From: Styela clava
Taxonomy: Eukaryota > Chordata > Ascidiacea > Stolidobranchia > Styelidae
DNA: 64,000 nucleotides
Reading direction: 5' to 3'
Assembly: GCF_964204865.1 (NCBI RefSeq)
Contig: NC_135261.1
Location: 14,508,001 to 14,572,000, forward strand
Below are positions 1 through 8,954 of this stretch, one piece after another (within the stretch, counting starts at the first letter, position 1; every line of letters begins with the position of its first letter). The position numbers and the translations under genes were made by a program. Under the pieces are notes generated by a model. That model was given only the letters and a program-made list of their open reading frames with translations. It was not told the DNA's origin and made no database searches.

Positions 1-109
1 TTTCTGTATCGACTTTTTTCTCATAAAATAAAGGCATTATTACGGTTAAAATTGTTCAGGTAATTTATGCTTATTTATGTTGTTAAGGTTAAAGTGATAG
101 AGTGTTCCA

Positions 110-236
110 AAGTTATACAAACTCATTCGAACTTGTAATAGAACTAAAATAGGGAAAATTGGAATAAAGTTACTCCCTAACCCTAACCTGCTACACAGAC
201 TACGTTCTGGTGTACGCAGCTGCAAATTTGATATGG
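110..236. repeat. Degenerate MITE-family fragment
   Basis: This stretch holds an 'actaaaatagggaaaattgg' block followed by 'ccctaaccctaacctg', then 'acgttctggtgtacgc'. The same order of blocks occurs inside the intact MITE at 7964-8198 and again near 61540-61600. No intact terminal inverted repeat is visible here, so I treat it as a decayed copy. The rest of 1-280 shows no supportable gene. Confidence 0.45.
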
Positions 237-282
237 ATCTGGTATGATAACTGATAAGTAGTATTTGTAGCTGTTGGATTTG

Positions 283-605
283 ACTGTTGAAAATGGTTAT
301 TTCGTATTTTTCCGTTGGCTGTACGTATAGTACTATAGACAACGAAATGGAACTTTAGTTATATTCCACTATTTTCAAAAGATCCGGAAAGTCGCGCAAT
401 GTGGATGTCATCTATTGGCAGGACTGCTTGGTGTCAAGTCCAGTGGTCATCTCACTTGTGTTTCACTGTTTGCGTACAGCACTTCGATGATGGTGAGTGA
501 TAAGGTCCGTTATCAATTTCTTTAAATATTCATAAGCTCCTTCATTTCAATGGAAAGCAGATGACAAACTACTGTTATTGGTAGGCCTAGGCGTGGGCCT
601 ACTTG
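283..605 (+). repeat. Left arm of an inverted repeat around a YqaJ relic
   Basis: Bases 283-605 are matched in reverse complement by 2690-3010 at high identity over about 320 bp. Both arms encode the same decayed peptide: residues such as VGCTYSTIDNEM, then VISLVFHCLRTAL, followed by a GTGAGT donor-like site. This copy has an in-frame stop after NEMEL. A second paired block (780-870 with 2545-2640) lies further in, but the segment between is rearranged, since 655-680 pairs with 2395-2415 out of order. The arms are either the long terminal repeats of an old transposon or a local inverted duplication of an exon plus intron. I do not recognise the peptide. Confidence 0.7.
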
Positions 606-1056
606 CAGACTTGACTTGTGTAAGAAATTAATCATCAATTGTCATAAGGTATTGTTTCCCTAGTTAGCAGGTAATCTATTATTAAGTGTGAAAGGTTGAA
701 TAGATAACTGAAGTTCAACACCAGTGGTCACGCAAAAAAATAACCAGAATTCAATTGAATTCGCCATCTAGGAATACGCTCGTTATTACGACCTTCCCCC
801 TCCATTCAAGTCCATGCTTCTGAAAACAAATACCTGGCTAACTAATCCCAACAGAGAATGGTAATCGTATGAGAGACTGTGGTTCGCCATATGTTTAGTT
901 GTTGCACCTGGTAAAAAAGATATGCTACCCGGAATCAAATTCATTTACAAATAGTGTTTGTGGTGGGACATGGACATAAATTTCACACCACTTGATTGTT
1001 AGATTTTATGAAAACTCTACAATTATTACAAAGCTAGTGCAGGATCATGATATCGA

Positions 1057-1347
1057 ATGAATCTGTATCCATTATCTCACAAATATGGGTGCGACCATGG
1101 AATAGATGGATGGCAAAGTATAAGTTGCAACAAGACCACAGTGGCACAAGACCTCAGCTTGCGTGACTTGATAATACATCCTCAGTATCCATTTATTGAT
1201 GCTTATCGTAATGACAAAGTAACTTGTGATTACTGTGGATTGGTGGAGATAAAGTGTCCATTTTGTTTTTGTTTCGATGGGTCTGGTAGTGAAGGTTTCA
1301 GTCTAAAGTTGGACACCGATTCTACAACCAAATACAGTTGCCGATGA
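1057..1347 (+). pseudogene. YqaJ-like nuclease domain relic (transposon or virus-derived)
   Basis: The 96-residue reading frame carries the signature order of the YqaJ viral-recombinase/exonuclease family: a KYGCDH segment near the start, then LIIHPQYPF, then CDYCG followed by LVEIKCPF. In the family the Asp/Glu/Lys residues of 'EIK' form part of the metal-binding nuclease centre. A separate frame at 1751-1900 (AHYVFHIHRAQIRLF...LILLVHK) fits the next conserved part of the same domain (the YYxQIQxQL...DFVVW segment of relatives). About 400 bp of non-coding sequence separates them, so the gene is broken. In invertebrates such domains often sit in mobile elements. It lies between the inverted arms at 283-605 and 2690-3010. 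Assignment to the family is by motif only. Confidence 0.6.
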
Positions 1348-1744
1348 AACTTAGCGAGGCGTAATATTCCGACTTTGTGATCTGAAAGAAAATTTTAATG
1401 GGTAGCCGGCTAGCCGCAACCTTTTGTTTAAAGAATATTATGAGATATGATTAAGAGTCTGAACTTTCATTTGAGAAGGGTGTAACCCAAGCTAATTTGC
1501 AAATGGTATTCCTGGTACCAAATGTATCACACACTTTACAGTAATTATAAATTATATTTGAAAAATAAAGCACATTAAAAATGTATTTTCAAAAAACAAT
1601 TGGTTTTATCTGCAGATACCAGGTTTATATTGAGATTGACCATTTTAATGCTAAATTTTCCTTAGTCAAAAGGCACACTTGGTTTGCAAAGATTTATGAA
1701 TGCGCACAGTACACCAATTTGTCTGATGTTTTGATTCCATAGGC

Positions 1745-1900
1745 AAGAGGTTGTCGATCGGTGCAGCTCAGGATGGGATATTTTTTCTCATAAATGCACA
1801 TTACGTGTTTCACATCCATCGTGCTCAGATTCGACTGTTTTCAACGTCTGAAGGCTCCAACTGCTTAATATTATTGGTACACAAGAGAACTTTCAATGTG
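1745..1900 (+). pseudogene. Second fragment of the YqaJ-like relic
   Basis: The frame reading SIGAAQDGIFF then AHYVFHIHRAQIRLF then LILLVHK resembles the C-terminal part of the YqaJ domain, where relatives have a YY-QIQ-QL segment followed by a strand ending in W/K. It continues the fragment at 1057-1347 after a gap. It is too degenerate to be a gene by itself. Confidence 0.4.
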
Positions 1901-2689
1901 GCATGCATGGGTCAGTTGGAGTCACTAACATCAAGATATCTATAAGCAAGGATAAGATAACCTGGAAGTAACATGCCATAATTTAGAGTAAAAAATGTAT
2001 CTGCCTACACAGCTCTTCCAATTGGAAGATATGATGCCTTAGGGGTAATTTCTATTAAATATTTTACAGTGTTATGGTTCTAGTGAAATGGGTATAGGCG
2101 GCTTCTTTTAAGTGTGGTAGGTCCAGTCGAAAGACACATTAAATGTTTATGCTAACAACTGCAAAGTGATATTGCAACGCATACAAGGTAACAGAATTTG
2201 TTGAAATGATTCTGCCTTTTTTTTAAATCCCCCTTTTTCTAACTATTATTTACCACTCTGGGGATGGCGAAAATTCAAATATTGATGGGACATAAGCAGC
2301 TGATAATGGATTATCTCACCTTTTTCCTGAAAAGAAATTAAACACTAATCATCATTTAACAGTGCCAACTGCCAAGTTTGTGTATCAGACCGGTAATAGA
2401 TTACCTGCTAACTAACAAAACAATCAGACAACACCTTCTGACCATTAATGAAGATTTCCTTCCAATTTAAAACGCAAATATGCCTACCAATGTCGGTAGT
2501 TTTTAGGATAGGATTTATCTGGTGAGGGAGGATTGCAAGGGGCAACATCGTACGATTACCATTCTATGTCGGGATTAGTTAGCCAGTTATTTTTATCAGA
2601 AGCATGGACTTGATGGTGGGGGGATGTCGTAATCGACCAGCGGTTGTGTGAACCACCCTCAGTGGGAAGAGAGCTGCAATCCTCTACGC

Positions 2690-3010
2690 CTAGCCCAGGT
2701 CTACCAATAACAGTAGTTTGTCATCTGCTTTCCATTGAAATGAGGGAGCTTATGAATATTTAAAAAAATTGATAACGGCACATTATCACTCACCATCAAC
2801 AAAGTGCTGTCCGCAAACAGTGAAACACAAGCGAGATGATTTCTGGACTTGACACCAAGCAGTCCTTCCAATAGATGATATCTACACTGCGGGACGTTCC
2901 GGATTTTTTGAAAACAGTGGCATATAACTGAAGATTCATTTCGTTGTCTATAGTACTATACGTACAGCCAACGGAACAATACGAAATAACCATTTCCAAC
3001 AGCCAAACAA
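2690..3010 (-). repeat. Right arm of the inverted repeat
   Basis: This is the reverse-complement partner of 283-605. On the minus strand it encodes a 67-residue frame beginning MEMVISYCSVGCTYST and ending CLRTALC, followed by a TGATGGTGAGT donor-like site. It is less decayed than the left arm, which has a stop inside. The region 1901-2690 between holds the partner block 2545-2640 and no supportable gene. Confidence 0.65.
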
Positions 3011-3142
3011 AATGGAAACGTATAATCCGACTTGCAACTGACAGGAGCCAAATGGACGTTTTTGTTTTTTTGCCGTCCAGTAAACAAAGTCACGTGACCC
3101 GTGCAAGTTCTCTATAAGTTGAGTGAAAAAGCGGGTGTGAAG

Positions 3143-3900
3143 TAGAGATGTACCGATACCACTTTTGTCGCCGATACCGATACCAGCTAAAAAAGCCGAT
3201 ACCGATATTCGGAAACGACCGATATTCCGATACTATGTAATTATTACCTCAATTGTGCAGGGCGGACGGTTTAAAACAATAGTCTTTGAGCATAATTAAT
3301 AGTGCACATTTCTTCGGATCAAAAACGAGAAATGTCACATAATAAGAAGTAAATGTTTGGGATCCAAATGCGTTAATTGATTCAGATGCATTGAGAACTT
3401 GCGCTAGTAATCTCGGCTTTGGCTACTGTTGGTGGTAAAAAAAATAAATGTTTAGCCTACTTATCGTATGAAACTGATACATTGAGTAACGTGCGTAGGA
3501 TTTTGTGCCAATATAACGTCGTATTTTAAATTTTACACATCGGAACATCCATTAATATTTGATTGATATAATTCTTCATAATTAACATGTAATATTAGAA
3601 ATTTTAATATAAAAATTCGGTAGCGAAAATACCCAAATTGATTGACCCAGTTTGACTGATAAATGGCTTAAAACAGGTCAGCGGGTGTGGGAACGAAACG
3701 TGCAATCGCTCATAGATCATGATCTATCCACACAAAAAATAATTTTCAAGATTAGTATTCTAACCTATTTTTTTAAAACATTCTGAATGATATTTAGAAG
3801 CTAAATATATATATCGGTCCAAACTTAGCCGATACCGATACACTACGGATACCGAAAAATTGACAAATATCGCCGATACCGGTACATCACTACATCTCTA
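3143..3900. mobile_element. Non-autonomous hAT-like element, 758 bp, 8-bp TSD
   Basis: The element starts TAGAGATGTACCGATACC and its other end, read in reverse complement, starts TAGAGATGTA and then has a CCGGTATCGGCGAT segment. Both subterminal regions are dense in CCGATACCGATA repeats. It is flanked by a perfect 8-bp direct repeat GTGTGAAG at 3135-3142 and 3901-3908. An 8-bp target duplication and this type of end are known from hAT transposons. No transposase frame is present, so it must be moved in trans. Confidence 0.88.
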
Positions 3901-3908
3901 GTGTGAAG

Positions 3909-4790
3909 GCCAAATACTAATAAAGAAAATAATGCATTTTTTTTTAGACACGAAAGATGGTATTATGCCTCAAAAACGTTGGTAGCTTGAGTAAATCTTC
4001 AAAATTGGATAAGGGCTTTTGTCCATTGTTTTGTAGAAATAGAGATACCATATGACTCAGCGCCATATTGAGATTGTCTAGAAAATACGTAATGGATATG
4101 AGATAAGACCCAAGAAAACAACCGATTTTCTCAATTCACTGTGTATCCATTGTGTTGTTTTGCGTGTTTTTTTGTTTAGGGGAAATCAAAATATCTTTGC
4201 TTTGGCGCTTTGCTTGGAAATCTTTGCCACAAACAGTACTTGAAATTCAAACATGCCTTGATATTATATTTATTTACGTACCTTACTTATCTTCTTATTT
4301 CCACTCATTAGTAAAACTGAGTTACATTTTATTAGTCAATTATGAATGAAGATGTCGTTCACGCAAATATTAACTTAAACCTTCTAGGTTTGTCATAAAT
4401 AGCCAAGATATCTCGTGCTCACAAGCAGAAAGCATCGCGAAACTCTATCACCGAGAAGTACGTGCACCGAGCGTACGATATATGTAGCAATATGTGTTCT
4501 CGATGAATTGTATTGAAAAAACTTATGTGTGACAGTCATTGACAGATCCAATAAAACGTGTATCTACTATCTATGCGAAGCTACACGCGGCTATTTTATG
4601 AGTTGCTTAAACGTGTAAACTTGTATATCTGCTATAAACTACAGATCTTTTTGTATAATTAGTACGCTGGGTAATGGTCTCATAATATACAATTGTTTCA
4701 GTGGACCTTCGTCGAACCCATGGAAAAGCTTCATCGAACCCCAGGGATTCGATCGAACCCAAGTTAAGAAACACTGATTTATACGCAAAA
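3909..4790. other. Gene-free stretch
   Basis: I see no supportable gene. Around 4695-4775 there is a 'gtggaccttcgtcgaaccc' block with three further 'cgaaccc' repeats, which resembles the subterminal part of a decayed DNA transposon. Open frames here are short and have no recognisable motifs. Confidence 0.4.
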
Positions 4791-4794
4791 ACCC

Positions 4795-4990
4795 CTGCAA
4801 TAAACAGAAGGCGTCATTCTATAATTATTTATTTTAGAATGTATCAAATTTCATATGGACTACGCGATGATCTTAGTTTAATTAAATTCAACTGAATGTA
4901 ACTTATGAGTTGAAATTGATCAAGCTGGATCAGCCGTAAACGTGAATAACGTTACTGTAATAGTTGTACATAGCGACTTTCGCATAGCAC
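4795..4990 (+). mobile_element. LINE endonuclease-region fragment
   Basis: The frame ISYGLRDDLSLIKF resembles the segment of LINE APE-type endonucleases that follows the GGGV-YI strand. The block 4835-4990 is clearly the same sequence as 13860-13990, where the related reading ISYKLRDDLV follows a better preserved endonuclease piece. The fragment is broken by stops. It lies next to the truncated Not fragment at 5063-5236, as the other copy lies next to the intact Not gene. Confidence 0.5.
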
Positions 4991-5062
4991 ACGTTAGCAA
5001 AATCAAAGCGGAAGCCGTCAACATCAAGAAAAGATTGCTGCCAAGAACATAATAAAAAATGA

Positions 5063-5236
5063 ATAATTTTCTTCCAATCTTTCAAGTTGTATGTTGGTTA
5101 AAACTGTTCTGATGTCTTCCACCTTATTGTCTGATCTATTGCTGAACCTTCGCGATTCCATGCTAGATTTTGAGTTTCGAGCAATGAGATAACGTAAATC
5201 AGGGCTTCCCAACTCATCATCTTTAAATAAATTCAA
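5063..5236 (-). pseudogene. Truncated Not-type homeobox fragment
   Basis: On the minus strand the frame reads residues like SKSSMESRRFSNRS, then KVEDIRTVLTNIQLERLEE. This matches the linker and homeodomain N-arm plus helix 1 of the two Not genes in this window (for example NTKVERIRTVFTNIQLERLEKEF). The match stops within helix 1; helices 2 and 3 are missing, as are the start, the eh1-like motif and the N-terminal 200 residues. It cannot bind DNA as a homeodomain. On its high-coordinate side it is joined directly to sequence shared with 7570-7750, so a rearrangement breakpoint lies near 5240. Confidence 0.8.
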
Positions 5237-5773
5237 GTTGAATTTATTGGTAAAAAAACTAACAGAAGTCTCAGTGAGAACTTTTTATTGCTCGTTATTC
5301 ACAAACGTCAAGATCCAATTTAACACTAATCCAAGCACTAACCTAACAGGTGCTCTTCCGATTATTTCAGTTTTTCCAACAACATATGAGAAGTGTAAAA
5401 ACTTTTATTAATGAAATAAATGTACTTATTTAATATAATTAGCACTTTATCTGTGGACCCCCTAAAATCGCACTGTGGACCACTATGGGAACCCTTGACG
5501 TAAATAAAAGGCGTTCATTTCGGAAAAAAACTATTTCTTTGGAAATCATTTATCGTATTGCATCCTAATCAAATTCATTCCTCATTTTATTTTATTATTT
5601 TGAGGTATTATAGTCGCTTTTTGATAGTATTAGGAGCATCATTACTAAGTTTGAGTTGGGTTGCGCGAGACTAACTTCCTATCTTTTCTCTATGCCTTTA
5701 TGCTAGTGAATCCGTATGCGTATACTGCAAGGATACTGTAAATGGAATAAACATGACTATTCTATTCAATTAA

Positions 5774-6169
5774 AGAGTCCAGCTGCACACTAACACAAAT
5801 GTATTTCTGTACCGTTTTGTCCGATCAGAGTCAGACTTCCTCAGACAAGCAGTTTACAACAATGGCAAGAAATAAATTTTGTAAATGAATTTGAAACATC
5901 AAATCAAGTATGACGTAATGCATAAACATTTAATTTGCATTTAGCCGTTGAAGTAATGATGGGAAAATTAGAACCACAAATATCAGTGGAGCTCATTTCA
6001 GATGTTCGTCGTTCTCTAAGTGCCCATAATTTTAATTACATTTAGTTACCCATCATTTTCGTAAATGCAGTAATAAAACTTTTTTTTTAATTACATCTGA
6101 AATAAGCTCCACTGATATTTGTACGAAACGTTACAGAAATACATTTGTGTTAGTGTGCAGCTGGACTCT
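5774..6169. mobile_element. MITE with about 40-bp terminal inverted repeats
   Basis: The left end AGAGTCCAGCTGCACACTAA continues into ACACAAATGTATTTCTGTA, and the right end is its reverse complement. A second inverted block (atatcagtggagct... at about 5980 and its partner near 6100) lies inside. The flanks read TTAA on both sides, so the target duplication is TTAA (piggyBac-like) or TA (Tc1/mariner-like); the palindromic edge makes these indistinguishable. The paralogous site at 7838-7920 lacks the insert, which confirms its borders roughly. Confidence 0.8.
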
Positions 6170-7028
6170 TTAATCATTACTAAGGTCGTATTAATAGCTC
6201 AGTGTTGTTAGATATTTACAAATGACGTTTTTTTTTCGTTAGCCAATGTTATGATACTCTACTCTCATAATCATTTGAACTCCCTACTCCATTGCCAGTT
6301 TAAAACCTTACAAGATTGTGATACAATACTTACTGTTATTGGGTAAACTAATGCTGTCATCAAAAGTAGGAGTGTGAGATTATCAATGAAGTATTTCTTT
6401 TGGTGCAAAAATAAGTCAGAATAATATATGTAATAACTAATGTCAACAACTCCAATACCAAAATAAATTTCATACTGCCACGCCTTCTAATTTGTCATTC
6501 CACGAAGTTGCCGCAGCCTCTTGGGCTCATTAATTGCAGCTCTTTTATAAACAGACCACGTAGGAGAAGAGCCACGCGTCACACATAAACTGTTAAACCG
6601 AGGAATTTTATATTCATTTTTATTTGTATAAAACTGCTCATGCAATTAATTAGCAAAACGTGTATAGACATAGATAGAGCACATTCTCAAGCCAGATTCA
6701 TCATCACCTACACTTGTATACAAAGCAATCATCTACATTGTTCTAAATAGCATTTTTCATTTAAACACAAAATATCACAAAGTATATTGAATATAAATAT
6801 TAAGTTTTGTGAATAATTCCGAGCAAGACGAAAAAACAAAAATACCCACATTTATTTCACATTTTACTCTGGTTGTTAGCAGTCAATTCATTACCACTGA
6901 ACTGGGCAATTATTGCTATTATACTTTTGAATAATATTTGTGTAAGTACTTATTGAGATATTGAGTTCGAGAGATAGTAATTAGGTATTAGAACAATAGA
7001 AATATGTTTTCATATATGTCAATTTTTA

Positions 7029-7454
7029 CCATGTCTCCCATGTTTTACTAACTACTGATAAAACGTTGGCCCAATCGTCTTTAATTTCTTCCGGTATTGC
7101 AACCACTGTCGAAAAAAAAGTTGAAGATATATGTTGACATTTTATAACAAGCATAGAGCACGAAGTCTAAATCTAACCAATCAACCAGTAGAGTTTTGAC
7201 TTATAGCACGTTGATTAATATTGATAAATGTCAATTTCTCAAAATAAAAAGAACTTATTCCGAACCTCCGATTTGACAAGAAAAAAAAATATGCAAAATT
7301 GAACCATAATATTCTGTAACTTCTTTCCGGTATATGCTGATAAATTTGGACGCTTCTTCATTTTCATGTAAAAGTGCTTCGTGTCCTTTATCAGCCATTT
7401 CGTTGAGTTAATATCTGTCCATCGTTTCTGTGCCTCCGCCAGAAGTTTGGCTTT
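7029..7454 (-). pseudogene. Broken copy of the TPR gene (exons 3 and 4 remnants)
   Basis: Minus-strand bases 7454-7320 match exon 3 of the intact TPR gene at 10151-10017, including the AG acceptor and the segment MADKGHEALLHENEEAS. The donor after this exon is changed from GT to TT, so correct splicing is lost. Bases 7105-7029 match the first 25 or so codons of exon 4 (after the acceptor), then the sequence jumps to what lies at the 3' end of the intact exon, near 8960. About 770 bp of exon 4 is therefore deleted. Exons 1 and 2 are not found upstream. Confidence 0.85.
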
Positions 7455-7963
7455 CTGTGACCACAGAGAGTCGTTATTCCTACTTTCAACCATGAACAGC
7501 CGTTGTTCATGGCAACAAATATAAAGATAAAAATCGGTAGATAGGTTTGATTGGGATTGGGAACAAGTTACATTTATTGATAAAGGACTAACAGAAGTCT
7601 CAGTGAGAACTTTGTAACTAACATCAAGATCCAATTTTAATCCAAGCACTAATCTAACATTTCCTCTTCCGTTCATTTCAGTTTATCCAACAACACACGA
7701 GAAGAGCAACAACTTGTACTTATTCAATATAATTAGCACTTTATCTGTTGACCCCCTGAGTTCCCGCTGTGTCCACTTGGACAACGTTGAGAAGCCGTGA
7801 GGTAAATGAACCGTCATATCGGGATCAAACTGTTTCGTTGGAAATCATTTATCATATCGCGTCCTAACCTAATTAATTACTATAGTCGCTTTTAAATGGT
7901 ATTGGAAGCATCATTACTAAGGTCGTGTTAATAGCACAGTGTTGTTGGATAATTACAAATTTC

Positions 7964-8198
7964 GGTGCTCCCGAAGTATGCGAACCAAGATGGCGGACAT
8001 CGGAACGTAACATGGGTAACAGGTTAGGGTTAGGCGATAATTTTTTTCCAATTTTCCTTATTTTAGTCCTATTATCAGTTCGAAGACTAGCCAAAAGCCT
8101 CCCGTAGTATTTATACCTAAAATTATGGCCTAACCCTAACCTTGTACACATATTACATTCCGATGTCCGCCATCTTGGTTCGCATACTTCGGGAGCCC
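7964..8198. mobile_element. 235-bp MITE with long TIRs and 9-bp TSD
   Basis: Ends read GGTGCTCCCGAAGTATGCG, continuing into AACCAAGATGGCGGACATCG, and the right end is the near-perfect reverse complement (about 45 bp). A perfect 9-bp direct repeat ACAAATTTC flanks it at 7955-7963 and 8199-8207. A 9-bp duplication points to a Mutator-like mover, which is an inference. The core holds GGTTAGGGTTAGG and its complement. The matching position in duplication unit 1 (near 6220) is empty, so insertion came after the duplication. Confidence 0.88.
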
Positions 8199-8954
8199 AC
8201 AAATTTCCCTAGCCAATGTTATGATACCATACTCTCATAATCATTAGAACTCCCTACTCCATTACCAGTGTAAAACCTTACAAGATTGTGATACAATACA
8301 TACGGTTATGGAGCAAACCAATGCTGTTATCAAAAGTAAGAGTATAAGATAATCAATAAGATATTTCTTTTGGAAGAAAAATAAGTCAGAATATATATGT
8401 AATAACTGAAGTCCAAATCTCCAAGATCAATCTAAATTCCGTACTGGCAGGCCTTCTAATTTGTCAATCCCTGAAATTGCAGCAGTCTTTTGGCCTCAAT
8501 AATTGTAGCGTATTTATAAACAGACCCCGTAATAGAAGAACCACGCATCACACATAAACTGTTGAAACGAGGAATTTTCGATTCATTTTTATTTGTATAA
8601 AACTGCTAATGCATTTGAATTGCAAAACGTGTATATGCAAAGATAGAGCACATTCTGAAGCTAGATTCGCCATCACCTACACTTGTATACAAAGCAATCA
8701 TCTACATTGTTCTAAATAGCATTTTTCATTTAAACACAAAATATTAGAAAGCATATTGAATATAAATATTAAGTTTTGTGAATAATTCCGAGCAAGGACG
8801 AAAAAACAAAATTACCACATTCAGCTACTTAAGCTTTGGCGCTGGTCTAACTTTTTTTACACTTTACTCGGGTATTAGCAGTCTATTCATTAACACTGAA
8901 CTGTACGTAATAGAACAAGAGAAACGTGTTTTCGTGTATATGATTATATATATG

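Larger units (their letters stand above)
5240..7555. repeat. Tandem duplication unit 1 (related to 7565-10250)
   Basis: Several ordered blocks recur about 2.0-2.3 kb to the right: 5258-5460 matches 7583-7750, 5540-5650 matches 7838-7920, 6176-6480 matches 7910-8450, and the broken TPR exons at 7029-7454 match 9732-10151. Differences include a 396-bp MITE present only in this unit (5774-6169), a 235-bp MITE present only in the other (7964-8198), and a deletion inside the last TPR exon. Confidence 0.7.

Noticed and set aside
7239..7676. A 145-codon minus-strand frame across the broken TPR copy (reading LWSQKAKLLAEAQKR)
   Set aside because: The true frame of this exon is the one giving MADKGHEALLHENEEAS, because differences between paralogues fall at silent sites there. 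The long frame is a shadow.
7873..8202. A 109-codon minus-strand frame
   Set aside because: It is the translation of the MITE at 7964-8198 and its flank.
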